DNA of 64,000 nt from Nemertoderma westbladi (taxonomy: Eukaryota > Xenacoelomorpha > Nemertodermatida > Nemertodermatidae), in contig JAUCBJ010005615.1 in the NCBI GenBank assembly GCA_032718475.1, positions 1 to 64,000 of the forward strand. The letters run 5' to 3'. How positions within the stretch are numbered: position 1 is the stretch's first letter; each line of letters starts with the position of its first letter. A model generated the notes under the pieces. It did not search any database. It saw nothing but the letters and a program-made list of their open reading frames with translations, and was not told the DNA's origin. The translations under genes and the position numbers were made by a program. This document shows positions 11,398 through 22,454 of the stretch, piece by piece.

Positions 11398-13540
11398 TAT
11401 TTATTTATTTATTTATTTAATTCGTTAATAAAAACATATTTATTAATTTAATAAGCACAACATTAAATATAAAATGATAAAACAACGTAAGTACTGTATA
11501 AAGTTGTAATTAATAGTATATAAGTTAGTAATTAATTGTCTTATATGACAAAAATATTGCGGATTCAGATAAGCAACATCGCCGTATGGCTAATAATACA
11601 TTATTAGTAGATAAACACACTATTTTAAATAGGCTATGCAATGAGAATCTACGGGTGTGAATAATGGAGTTGATGCGAAGCTGAGTAAGCATTCCGCTCG
11701 CACTGTCCATTCTACCAAACCCGAATAACTTACGCACAGAATTATTTAGTGCGACCCTCAATTTGTTAAATACATTCTGGGTAAAATATACGTCGGACCA
11801 TAGGGCATTACAGTAAACGTTTCCACAGTATGCTGCAAATAGTCGCAGTTTAACAGCTAGAGAACATTTACTAAATTTACGCACAATTGTATTAGATCGA
11901 GCATAAAAGCATCTAGTCTGCGCTTTGATGTCTAAATCATCGCAGAAATCAGAACTTATAATATGGCCTAAGTATTTGTACTTTGATACAATTTCTAACG
12001 GCTTATCACTAAGAATAAAATGCGGTAATATTGTGAAGCATTTCCGGAGACGGCTATGTAACACTTTGACTTTATGATATTATATACCATATTATTATCA
12101 TTAGCAAATTTACTGCAAATGCTTAGCAAATACTGTAAAGCAGACGGGTTGGATGCAATTAGGACCAGGTCGTCTGCATACAATAAATGATTAATGCACC
12201 TTAAGTTTAGATTGCATCCTATATCACAATCGGTAAGTTTAATACTAAGACTATTGATAAACACATTGTATAAACTGGGGCTGAGTATACTGCCCTGTCT
12301 GCAGCCATTTATGCAATGGAAAGCCTGAGACAGAGCCCCCGCCCACTTAACTGCAATAGTTTGATTGCGGTACCAGAAAAATAAAATTCTCAAAATAAAT
12401 AAAGAAATACCACATTCTAATAAGCGGGAGAATAATATCCCATGATCTATATGATCGAAGGCTTTACTAGCATCGAGAAAAGCTATGTAAACATTAGAAC
12501 CATTAAGCAAGTACCGGTACTTATTAATTATTTCATTTAGCGAATAAACTGAGAGCTCAGTACCCAGAGATTTCTTGAAACCGAACTGGTTATCAGTTGT
12601 ATATAAACGAATTTCTATGCGTGAGAGAATAATAAATTCAAATACTTTACTAACAATGGACGATAAGGCAATGGGTCGGTAGTTTGACTTATCACTGAGA
12701 TTGCCAGACTTATCTTTTACAACAGGCGAAATAACTGAGTGCATCATACTGGCGGGTATATAACCGTGTATATTTATGGCACTATATAAAAATGATAAAA
12801 ATAAAAATAGCTTATTTGATGAATTAATTAAATGCTCAGCGTAGACCCCGTCTGGTCCAGGGGCTTTGTGTAACTTTAAAAGCCTAACGGCTGGGACAAT
12901 CTCACTCTGTGTAAAGAACATCTCTTCAGTAAAAGACACATTATGTAGAGCGTCGCTTACGCGGGTGAGGTTAGCGTCGGGAGGAATTGCATTAAAAATT
13001 TCGCAATAATGGTCGCGCCACATAGACGCAATGTTCGCATCTCCAGTCACCCCGCCTATATTCGCTGGTGGGGCGCAGCGGTACTGAATGTCGCGCTTTA
13101 TGTTGTTCCAAAATGTATTTGTGTTGCCCTTACTATCCGATAATAAGGACTCTGCATATTTATCACAACGAGCTGTCTCATTATCCCGCTTGCATTGCCG
13201 GAATGCGTGTTTAAAACGTGCTCGGGTTAGGAGCATTTGCTCATGGACGGGGCCACTGCGGGGACTACCCTCAACACGCCAGTCGAGGAACGCCTCTCGA
13301 GCATCGTGGTGGAACTCCTTTACGTTGGCGTTCCACCCGGGTACCTCGGACTTCGCTCCCGCAGGTTTACCACCGGACTGCGGAATCGTTTGGTCGGCTG
13401 CCGTTTTTAGCGCGTTAACGATATCATCGTAAAAGTCGTTTATATCCGATTCGTGAGTAGTACATGAGCAGTTCCTGCAGGAGATTGCTTCACGAGGGAA
13501 TGTAAATCCTCTCCTCTCCTCCACTTTCTTACCCAATGGA
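11390..13540 (-). pseudogene. 5'-truncated non-LTR retrotransposon (LINE) with RT ORF, one frameshift
   Basis: Minus-strand ORF 13536-11995 contains RT motifs in order: KAPGPDGVYAEHLI, YRPIALSSIVSKVFEFII, AFLDASKAFDHIDH (motif A), NGCRQGSILSPSLYNVFIN (motif B) and LLYADDLVLIA (catalytic YADD). A frame change near 12060-11995 leads into ORF 12064-11525 (YKYLGHIISSDFCDD, then ARSNTIVRKFSKCSL), the usual post-RT region of CR1/L2-like elements. The 3' end is an (AAAT)n tail, seen as (attt)n at 11390-11420. The apurinic endonuclease domain is missing, so the copy is 5'-truncated at about 13440-13510. The flanks aaactctcctc (left) and cctctcctc (right) may be a short target duplication. Confidence 0.85.
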
Positions 13541-15124
13541 AATTGTTGTTGTTATAATATAATATTGGGGCGGCTTTCTCTCGGTAACAGAAAAACCAGA
13601 TGCATTTTTTTAGGTGTGTGCTTATATTTCTACACCATATGTCCTGGAATATACAGTACTGTACACACAGTAGTGTGTACTAGGCTCTGGGGCAAATACC
13701 ACACCCTGGTTTGCCATTCCACAGGGTGGGTGTCGCAATGGAGTCAGATATGAGGCCTATCATCCATATCTACTCCGGCGTACATGACCCACCATTGGCT
13801 GTTGCAGCTCATCTGCTGGGTCATGCCCTGTACCCTTGCTGCCAGGTGCAGGTCGCAGTGAAGTGCTCTCAGAGTGGACATGAGAACACTCTACTCCTGA
13901 CCAGCCATTGGTAGATCACCATATGTCTGGTCAGGCCATATACCCCTGCAGCCAAGTATACGGGTCCTTAATCCAGGACCAAGGGCGTCCTTATCCCAGA
14001 ACGAAGGGGGTCCTAGTTACAGGACCAGATTTGCCCTAGTGAGAGGGTCTATGCAGCTACAGGTGGCACCTCCTTTATGCTGCATGGAGGTGGCAAGTTT
14101 TCTTGATCAATGACCTAGAATACCTGACCTGACAAAGTGTACAGTAGTGTGTAATTCAGTGACTTAGACGAGGCGTCCTTTATGACAGGCCATGCAACCG
14201 AAAAAAACTACAAAATTATTGTAGGCTGGTACATCTTAACTATATTTAACCACAAAATCTATTTGTATATTGTTTGTGGGAAGAGCTACGGAGTCTGTGG
14301 GTCGAGCCGCGAAGTCATGCGAACCTTAGCATTCAGCTTAGTACTGGCAAAATCGATCTCGTCCCTTTTTGTCTGTCTGTCCTGCTCAAGTTTGAACGGC
14401 AATATCTCAGCAAGGCTTGGCGAAATTTGTTGAAATTTGGTAAACTGTGAAAGGTTTACAATGTTTCAGAATTACGGATCTTACAATATTTTGGTTCGCC
14501 GCTAGGAGGCGCTAAATATAACGTCGTCTATGTTTAATAACTTTTGAACCAAAATAAATAAATTTTGATAAAACTATTATCCAGGCACAGGGTGGTCAAA
14601 AAAACTGTACCCATGGAAACTGCTACAAAAACTTTAATGTTTATCAAAACACATCGAAATGTTGTAGTCGGACATTTTGAATAGTTTTGAACACCAAATA
14701 TCAATCTATAGAACATTTCCCAAAAATGTCCGTCTGTCTGTTTGTCCGCCAGTCCGTTTCAAGGTATCTTAAGAACTGCTGGACAGTTCTCTCAGTTGGC
14801 ATATCAACGGGTTGTTATGAATCAGGGTTAAGACAAAACCCATACGAATAGCAGGTTTTCAACCGAAAACCAGCCCGATCCGAGGTTAAAAATAAATTGA
14901 GTTGAGAATCTGAGAAATTGAGTACTGCCGCGTTATACGCGGACGCCTTATGGACTTAGACGCACTCCAATTGTTTCTACAAATGTTATTGACATGAATG
15001 AAACAGATATAGTTAATGAACATAACAATGTTTCCAAGTCATCTGAGGTTTCAAAACACCAAAGAGTCTGGCCATTTAGCTAGCTTATCTGGCTATAAAG
15101 TTATTGATTCTGCGACTTCTAAGG
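13541..15124. other. Non-coding repeat-derived stretch
   Basis: No gene recognised. It contains ORF-poor sequence with 'tgtctgtctgtcc' runs (14370 and 14730 areas) and phrases such as 'caatatctcagcaa' and 'ctaggaggcgc', which resemble other parts of the window (18.4-18.7 kb, 28.1-28.6 kb). This suggests an old dispersed repeat family with (CAGA)n microsatellites. Confidence 0.45.
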
Positions 15125-15380
15125 GGTGAATACAAAACAAAGACCCAAATAATAAAGACATGTACAAAACACATGTGTTAACTTTCGTTTATTGTTTTGG
15201 TTCCCCCAACCCTTTACTACCCTGCCCCTCTAAATGGCAATGGGACCTAACGCTCTTTGGGACCTAACGCTCTTTGGGACCTAACGCTCTTTGGGACCTG
15301 TACAAAACTAAGAGGTAAAGTAGCGTTAGGTCCCAAAGAGCGATAGGTCAAGTCTATTTAAGGGGGGGGGGGGGGGGGGG
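15125..15380. repeat. Left arm of large inverted repeat, with GGGACCTAACGCTCTTTG tandem units
   Basis: The stretch tacaaaacaaagaccc ... gttaactttcgtttattg ... gggacctaacgctctttg recurs in reverse complement at 17430-17565. Three tandem copies of gggacctaacgctctttg precede an inverted copy (gcgttaggtcccaaagagc) at about 15331, so the arm can fold on itself. A run of about 19 G follows at 15362. Probably the end of a foldback DNA transposon. Confidence 0.6.
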
Positions 15381-16904
15381 TAGCACCCCCAAATTGAAGC
15401 TCACATTATTGTGTCTCTGGACCATGAAATTGGGTGAAAATTATTTTTTCTGCTACTAAACAACGTCTGGACTGTGTGAGAATAGCCAAACCAAATATTT
15501 TTAAAATTGGCCCCATAATGGCTCCGTAATGGCCAAAAGTGCCTTTTTGCGCCAAGGGCTATTTCTCCACCAATATTTGTTAAAAATTGTTGAAATTTGG
15601 ATTATAGGTTCAGAAGAACCCTGCATCCAATTCTTCTTAACAAATTTTGCCTCAAATGCTCTGGAGCCTTTTTAGAACAAAAAGGCCCCTAAAAAGGGCT
15701 TTTTTTTGGCCTTTTTGATATAAAAAGGCTCCAGGTCATTTCCAACCAAATTTGTTAAGAAGAAGTATGGAGAAGGGTAATCTTAACAAGTGTACTAAAT
15801 TTCAACTCATTTCAGTCAAAATTGGCTGAGAAATAGCATTTTTCATGAAAAAACGTCGTTCTGAGATATGGGTGTTTAAAGTTTAAGGAACAATTTAAAC
15901 CTTCCCGCTATTTTAGATAATACCAATTTTCTTATTTCGTCAATAACTTTGTCAAAAATGAATGAAATTCAACGAAATTTTTCATGCTTGCTAAACACAT
16001 AACTGTAGTAAAACAACGTTTTAGCAATTTTATGCATATCTATACCGTGAGAGCCTTATTATGAAAAGGGCCCCACACAATTGTTAAATATAGTGCTGCT
16101 GTAAGGCTTTACAAAAATCAGACTAGCTCTTACGTTTTGGGTAATTGAGTTTGAAAAAATATATGAGAAAACTGCTGGCAGATTTGAAATCTCCATTAAT
16201 TTTGGCACATGATAGAATAAAAAAACTTTTTTGTCAATTTCCAAAATAGGGGGGTGCCAACCCAGCCAAACTAAACGAACAGGGCAACTCAATACTCTTG
16301 TCACTTACAAATAGACTCAAGCGTTAAGTTCGTACCCCGGTACTGACAGACTGGAGTGTTATTATCAGCATATATATCAGTTATAGTTATGTTTAATATT
16401 TCATACTTACTTTATTACCTAACATTATTTGCTTTTGTGTTTAATTATCCCTGGTGGTGGCTACTGTATAGTTGAAACGTGGGAAATTTTATGAAATAAT
16501 TATATACTGTATTTATAGCGGAATAATCGATATATCATGAAATTATTCTCAAATATAATTTCATCTATCTCTTCCCTAGTGGGTGAGTGAGAATATTTAT
16601 TTTTGCTTTTATTCTCTGGCTACAAGCGTTTGAAAAATGTGTCTCCGTCGAAATTTCACTAGTTACGCCGCAGTTATTTTTCAACCTTACAGTAATGGAA
16701 AGCTGGAAAAAGATGGCAAGATGGAAAAAGCTGGAAAATGTATTTGCATACGAATTCAGGCCATTTATTCTATTTAATAAATACACCATGTTCTAGAACA
16801 TTTTGTTTATGTATGAATATCCAGACATACTAGTATTATTATAATATACTGTAGGCATTGCATTGTTGCCTGTAGCAAAGCCATCGTACGTAATACATTG
16901 GGGT
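15381..16904. other. Non-coding interior of the inverted-repeat pair
   Basis: No gene seen. It consists of AT-rich sequence with repeated 'aaaattggc', 'gttgaaatttgg' phrases and the foldback at 15631-15764, and ends near the LINE fragment. It may be the body of a composite repeat bounded by the arms at 15.1 and 17.5 kb. Confidence 0.45.
15631..15764. repeat. Imperfect 134-bp foldback
   Basis: The ends are ttcttcttaacaaattt and aaatttgttaagaagaa. Inside are ctggagcctttttag and its near-complement aaaaaggctccag, then aaaggcccctaaaaagggc at the centre. The transcript would form a long interrupted hairpin. Confidence 0.75.
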
Positions 16905-17225
16905 GAGTACAACTACTAGGATTGGCATGCTGCATTGCAGCTGCATTTTTAAGAATGCTGTGCCGGCTTGTCGACAAAATCGCGCCGCCACAACTCCCTA
17001 TCACACATATTTGCTAGATCATGCGTCTCAAGAAAGTCATGGACTGTCCACCATGCTTATTCATTCCATAAGGCTGCCAAAGTACAAGATTATGCACTGG
17101 CTGGTCCTCACGGCGAAAGCAATGTCCTGCAAAGCGGAGGCGACTTTGTTCTAGTGTGAAGCTTGGGGGAACCAATGAGACACCTCCAATGTTATATAGT
17201 GTCTGGTTGGAGAAGTGTGCATTGT
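16905..17225 (-). mobile_element. LINE 3'-end fragment, second copy
   Basis: Nearly the same sequence as 8192-8520 (ggcatgctgcattgcagctg ... ccgacttgtc-like block ... gcatgcttattcattccat), with internal deletions. It has the same minus-strand 3' terminus. Its right edge abuts the next inverted-repeat arm. Confidence 0.75.
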
Positions 17226-17565
17226 ACTAGACACACTCGTGTACCCAACACGCCTCTGTAACCTGCTCCTTTACTAACCTTATCCTTTAAATGGCAATGG
17301 GACCTAACGATCTTTGTGACCTAACACTCTTTGTGACCTAACGCTCTCTGGGACCTAACGCGACTTTATCTCTTAGTTTTGTACAGGTCACAGAGAGCGT
17401 AAGGTCATAAATAGCGTTAGGTCCCATTGTCATTTAAAGGAGCAGGTTAGTAAAGGAGCAGGTTACAGAGGCGTGTTGGGGAACCAAAACAATAAACGAA
17501 AGTTAACACATATTACAAGATTATGCAGGTTACTTAATTGGGTCTTTGTTTTGTACTCATCCTAA
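17225..17565. repeat. Right arm of large inverted repeat; foldback of GGGACCTAACG units
   Basis: It starts cccaacacgcctctgtaacc and contains the reverse complement ggttacagaggcgtgttggg at about 17461-17480. Inside are four variants of gacctaacgctcttt and inverted copies (gcgttaggtccc), so it is a nearly complete foldback. Its outer part (aaacaataaacgaaagttaa) mirrors the arm at 15.18 kb. Fragments of the family recur near 19290, 40285 and 45330. Confidence 0.65.
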
Positions 17566-20100
17566 TATATTGAATTGCGATGGCCTTGTCTGTGGCCGAG
17601 CTACTTATGAAATACACATTTTGTAGAACGTGGAGCATTCATTAAATAGAAATGGCCTATAGCGGAAGCAAATACATGCAACATTCGAATGCCAGATGAT
17701 CAGCTTAACATAAATCAGACTTATCTGAAATGGTTCTTAATCAGAATACACTCGTAATGTATCATGTACTCGTTTGCCAATCTTGCACCCCCCCCCCCCC
17801 CCCCCCCCCTGGTACACTCACCCAACTATTATAGCCAGCCGTCTACACGCTCTTATTAACTATTTTTTTTAAACTACGTATACTACAGTATATGGTGAAG
17901 GATCTAGACACTAATTTATCTTATTGTGTTTATTTACCCTGAACGGGGGTGAATCTTTCAATAAAAAAATATTGTTATATTATAACCTATTAATAAATTA
18001 TGACTGATATAATAGTCAGTAACTGTTATGTGACCAGAGATGTAAGTATACATTTAATTATAGAGTACGGGGATGCAAATGCATACCATACTGGTACACG
18101 TTCGTGGGGACTTCGCGCAGCACGTAGTCGGCAAGCCTTGGCATACCGTTCATATAGAGCAAATGGGGCATGTCTAGTTTGGACCCAATATCCCATGCTA
18201 TAAATGTATTCATTCGATATACAATCATATGCTAATCCGCTAGGTGGTGTCAAATTGTTATTCTGCAATTTCGTACTTACCAGTGCAGCACTGTACAGCA
18301 GTACCGTACCGGTAGGCCTATGTCATTACTTCTGAGTCTCTAGCAGATCCCCAATTAAATGTCTTAACTTTTCAATTTCGTAAAAGATAGACTTCATGAT
18401 TCTCTACAAGCAACCAAAATTTCAGCTCAGGAAAATGAGGCGTTCCCGAGAAATTTAACATTTTCTAAAAACCACATAATCTGTCGTAGCTGACGTCAGA
18501 CTGCATGATTTTTCACCAAACTTTACAAACTTTCTAAACTTTCTCTCTACTACTTACCTACTAAGTTTGGTTCAATTCCGAACGAGCGATGCCGAGAAAT
18601 TCGCGTTCAAACATTTACCAGACAGACGGACAGACAGACAGACGGACAGACAGACAGACGGACATGCCCCACTTGCCCTATATGAACCGTATGCCAAGGC
18701 TCGCCGACTACGTGTCTCGCCCCACATTATATTGGAATTGGATGCAACATGTGTGGTGTGTTTGGAGATATTATGGACTAGGGATGTATTTATATAGAAT
18801 CCGCATAAATTCTCTCCGGGTATCATATCAAAGATCTGGAAAACTAATTAACTTAAATAACAATGTACAGTGTATACCATATCAATGAAAGAACCATTGG
18901 AATGTAATTAATTTGCTGGATATAGATGGACTGGCACAGATAAAGATTAGTTGAATAGTTTATAGGTGACGGTAGGTCAATAGTTCGTGGCTATATCTTT
19001 ACAGTAAGTAGTGTACAGTGTCGGATTAACAAAGGCTTACAAGGCACGTGTCTTTGGATAACAAGAACTAATATAGATTATTACAATACAAATATTCACG
19101 AGTTCTAATGTGTATCAATATTGTGATTAAATGATGAATTTAAGCTACCAAATATTATGTGTTCAAATTCTAGACGTAAAATAAATCACAAGCGAAAACA
19201 AAAAAAACTTCGATACAACGGGGGAAATCCCATCTCGGTGAATTAATAATTCGTCTCAATGTTACATTATCAATTATTTTGGGAAAGGAGCAGGTTACAA
19301 TGGCACGTTATTCTAATCAAAACAATAAACTACAGTATAGTCAATTGAACAGGTTCCAGTAATATTTTTGAGGGTAATCAGCTGTTATTTGCGTCGAGTT
19401 TCCCCTGGAGGGGGATAGATTTTGATTACGCCAAAAGTCCCAAATTTTTGCAAAACCTTAAAACTAAGACTCAGTTATGTAGGTAACCCTCAGTTACCAA
19501 GGTTACATCATTCCACGCCAAAGTCGACGCTTTTGCAAAAAGAGAAAAATGAACGAACGCAAAATGAAAAAAATTAACGAACATAGTGTAAGTGGAAATA
19601 AAGCCACGCGATGTATATAGCACTGTAATGCATGTAGTTGATTCCGAATATGTAGCATTTATGAAACAGCTTCCAAGGAACAAGTGTTGTTGCTTAAAAA
19701 AAGTGAAAGAAATATTGATGGTGGGATTTCTCAAATTTTATAATTTTAGAGTGAAAGATATTCCTTGGGCGAAGCAAATACAATGACTTTGAAATATACC
19801 TATCAGGCATTCAAAAACTACAAATAAAGTGTTTTTAATTTTTTTAATTTATAAGTATATAAAAAAAATTTTTTTTTAATTTTTTATTGTTAAATTTTTT
19901 TTAATCCTCAGATCGGGGATCTGAAAACGATTGAATGCTAATTCTACTGGTTCATCACAAGCCAACAAGAAGTTAACCCCACTAAAACAATGATTCCAAT
20001 GTCATAATTATATTATTTTTAAAACATTCTCCAATAATGGCAATGTTACTTCACATAGCCAAACAGCCATAGACCAATTTCACATTACCTAACACCACGG
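17566..20100. other. Non-coding stretch with dispersed repeats
   Basis: No gene recognised. It holds a run of about 22 C at 17787-17809, the inverted pair at 18101/18725, a (GACA)n tract at 18618-18662, an AT-rich part at 19830-19900 and a fragment of the aggagcaggttac repeat at 19285. The small ORFs have no recognisable content. Confidence 0.5.
18101..18725. repeat. Inverted repeat pair flanking (GACA)n microsatellite
   Basis: Sequence 18662-18725 (gacatgccccacttgcccta ... cgccgactacgtg) is present in reverse complement at 18101-18174 (cacgtagtcggcaagccttg ... ggggcatgtc) with roughly 85-90% match by eye. The right arm is preceded by a gacagacggacagacagaca microsatellite. The pair bounds about 490 bp of non-coding DNA. 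Confidence 0.7.
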
Positions 20101-20154
20101 TTGGGTGCAATCTTCGCCCAGGGAAACCTTCGCCAAGATTTACAATTTGCACAT

Positions 20155-21905
20155 ACAGTCTTCCTTTGTAAACAAACGGTCTATCATTGTAAACAAACAT
20201 TATCTCTTTGTAAACAAACAGTTTCTCTTTGTAAACAAACAGTCTCTATTTGTAAACAAACAGTTTCTCTTTGTAAACAAACAGTTTATCTTTGTAAACA
20301 AACAGACTCTCTTTGTAAACAAACAGTCTCTATTTGTAAACAAACAGTCTCTATTTGTAAACAAACAGTCTCTATTTGTAAACAAACAGTCTCTATTTGT
20401 AAACAAACAGTTTCTATTTGTAAACAAACAGTTTCTCTTTGTAAACAAACAGTTTATCTTTGTAAACAAACAGTCTCTATTTGTAAACAAACAGTTTCTC
20501 TTTGTAAACAAACAGCTTATCTTTGTAAACAATCAGACTCTCTTTGTAAACAAACAGTCTCTATTTGTAAACAAACAGACTCTCTTTGTAAACAAACAGT
20601 TTCTCTTTGTAAACAAACAGACTCTCTTTGTAAACAAACAGTCTCTATTTGTAAACAAACAGTTTATCTTTGTAAACAAACAGTCTCTACTTGTAAACAA
20701 ACAGTTTCTCTTTGTAAACAAGCAGTTTATCTTTGTAAATAAACAGACTCTCTTTGTAAACAAACAGTCTCTATTTGTAAACAAACAGTTTCTCTTTGTA
20801 AACAAACAGTCTCTATTTGTAAACAAACAGTCTCTATTTGTAAACAAACAGTTTCTCTTTGTAAACAAACAGTCTCTATTTGTAAACAAACAGTTTCTCT
20901 TTGTAAACAAACAGCTTATCTTTGTAAACAAACAGTCTCTATTTGTAAACAAACAGTCTCTATTTGTAAACAAACAGACTCTCTTTGTAAACAAACAGTC
21001 TCTATTTGTAAACAAACAGTCTCTATTTGTAAACAAACAGTTTCTATTTGTAAACAAACAGTTTCTCTTTGTAAACAAACAGTTTCTCTTTGTAAACAAA
21101 CAGTTTCTCTTTGTAAACAAACAGTCTCTATTTGTAAACAAACAGTTTCTCTTTGTAAACAAACAGCTTATCTTTGTAAACAATCAGACTCTCTTTGTAA
21201 ACAAACAGTCTCTATTTGTAAACAAACAGACTCTCTTTGTAAACAAACAGTTTCTCTTTGTAAACGAACAGTCTCTATTTGTAAACAAACAGTTTATATT
21301 TGTAAACAAACAGTTTCTCTTTGTAAACAAACAGTTTATCTTTGTAAACAAACAGTCTCTATTTGTAAACAAACAGTTTCTCTCTGTAAACAAACAGCTT
21401 ATCTTTGTAAACAATCAGACTCTCTTTGTAAACAAACAGTCTCTATTTGTAAACAAACAGACTCTCTTTGTAAACAAACAGTTTCTCTATGTAAACAAAC
21501 AGACTCTCTTTGTAAACAAACAGTCTCTATTTGTAAACAAACAGTTTCTCTATGTAAACAAACAGACTCTCTTTGTAAACAAACAGTCTCTATTTGTAAA
21601 CAAACAGTTTCTCTTTGTAAACAAACAGTTTCTCTTTGTAAACAAACAGTCTCTATTTGTAAACAAACAGTTTCTCTTTGTAAACAAACAGCTTATCTTT
21701 GTAAACAAACAGACTCTCTTTGTAAACAAACAGTTTCTCTTTGTAAACAAACAGTCTCTATTTGTAAACAAACAGACTCTCTTTGTAAACAAACAGTCTC
21801 TATTTGTAAACAAACAGTCTCCCTTGTAAACAAACAGTCTCTATTTGTAAACAAACAGTCTCCCTTGTAAACAAAACAGTCTATCTTTGTAAACAAACAG
21901 TCTCT
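20155..21905. repeat. 21-bp minisatellite array, about 83 copies, each with GTAAACAA
   Basis: The unit is 21 bp, with constant part TTTGTAAACAAACAG and a 6-nt variable part (about six versions: tttctc, ctctat, actctc, ttatct, cttatc and similar). Because 21 is a multiple of 3 and lacks stops, several frames stay open on both strands for hundreds of codons; these ORFs are artefacts. Every unit carries GTAAACAA, the consensus for FOXO/DAF-16-type forkhead factors. A diagnostic variant (aacaatcag) recurs at about 20532, 21183 and 21414, marking block duplications of several units. Confidence 0.97.
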
Positions 21906-22454
21906 CTTTTTCTACTGAAATTAATACACACAAGAAGAAACAATCCAAACCGGCCGTTATACCTTTGCATTCTAACTAACGATCCTTTTCAACAAATTAA
22001 AAATTGTATGTTAAATAATTAAGACTCCTTTTTATTCGTATTTGTTATCAATATATTAATAATCACCATAAAAACTCTAGAAGCGACATCAAATAAAGGA
22101 AAAACACTAATTATTAGCATTGACAACGTTCAATATTATTAACATAGCACACTGTTAGCATAGGGGGAATTAGCTTAATTAGCAAACAGCATTACAAAAT
22201 TATTAGGTGAAATAATAACACCATAGAGAAAATAGAATTATTACTTAGCGAAGTAGAATAAATAAAATGAACTGTATAATAAATATATTGAATAGCTATT
22301 GGATTGGCTCGCAGCATTCAAATTTAACAGTAAAGATTCGATTTAACACACCACAAATACAGTTGGGGAAAATTAATTGCAATTTCGGTTGAATCTGGCT
22401 TTATAGTTATGTTACTTTTTTACATCATAATAATCTATGTTGCAATGGGGAGCG
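21906..22454. other. AT-rich spacer between two arrays
   Basis: About 550 bp of AT-rich single-copy-looking DNA. No ORF or motif is convincing. Confidence 0.5.

Noticed and set aside
13511-13700. Continuation of element 2 pol beyond the LINE
   Set aside because: No frame after the LINE resembles BEL/Pao RNase H or integrase, so the rest of pol is absent rather than merely interrupted.
20105-21829. 574-codon ORF and matching long ORFs on both strands
   Set aside because: They arise because the 21-bp unit is a multiple of three without stops; the peptide is a pure repeat and both strands are open alike.
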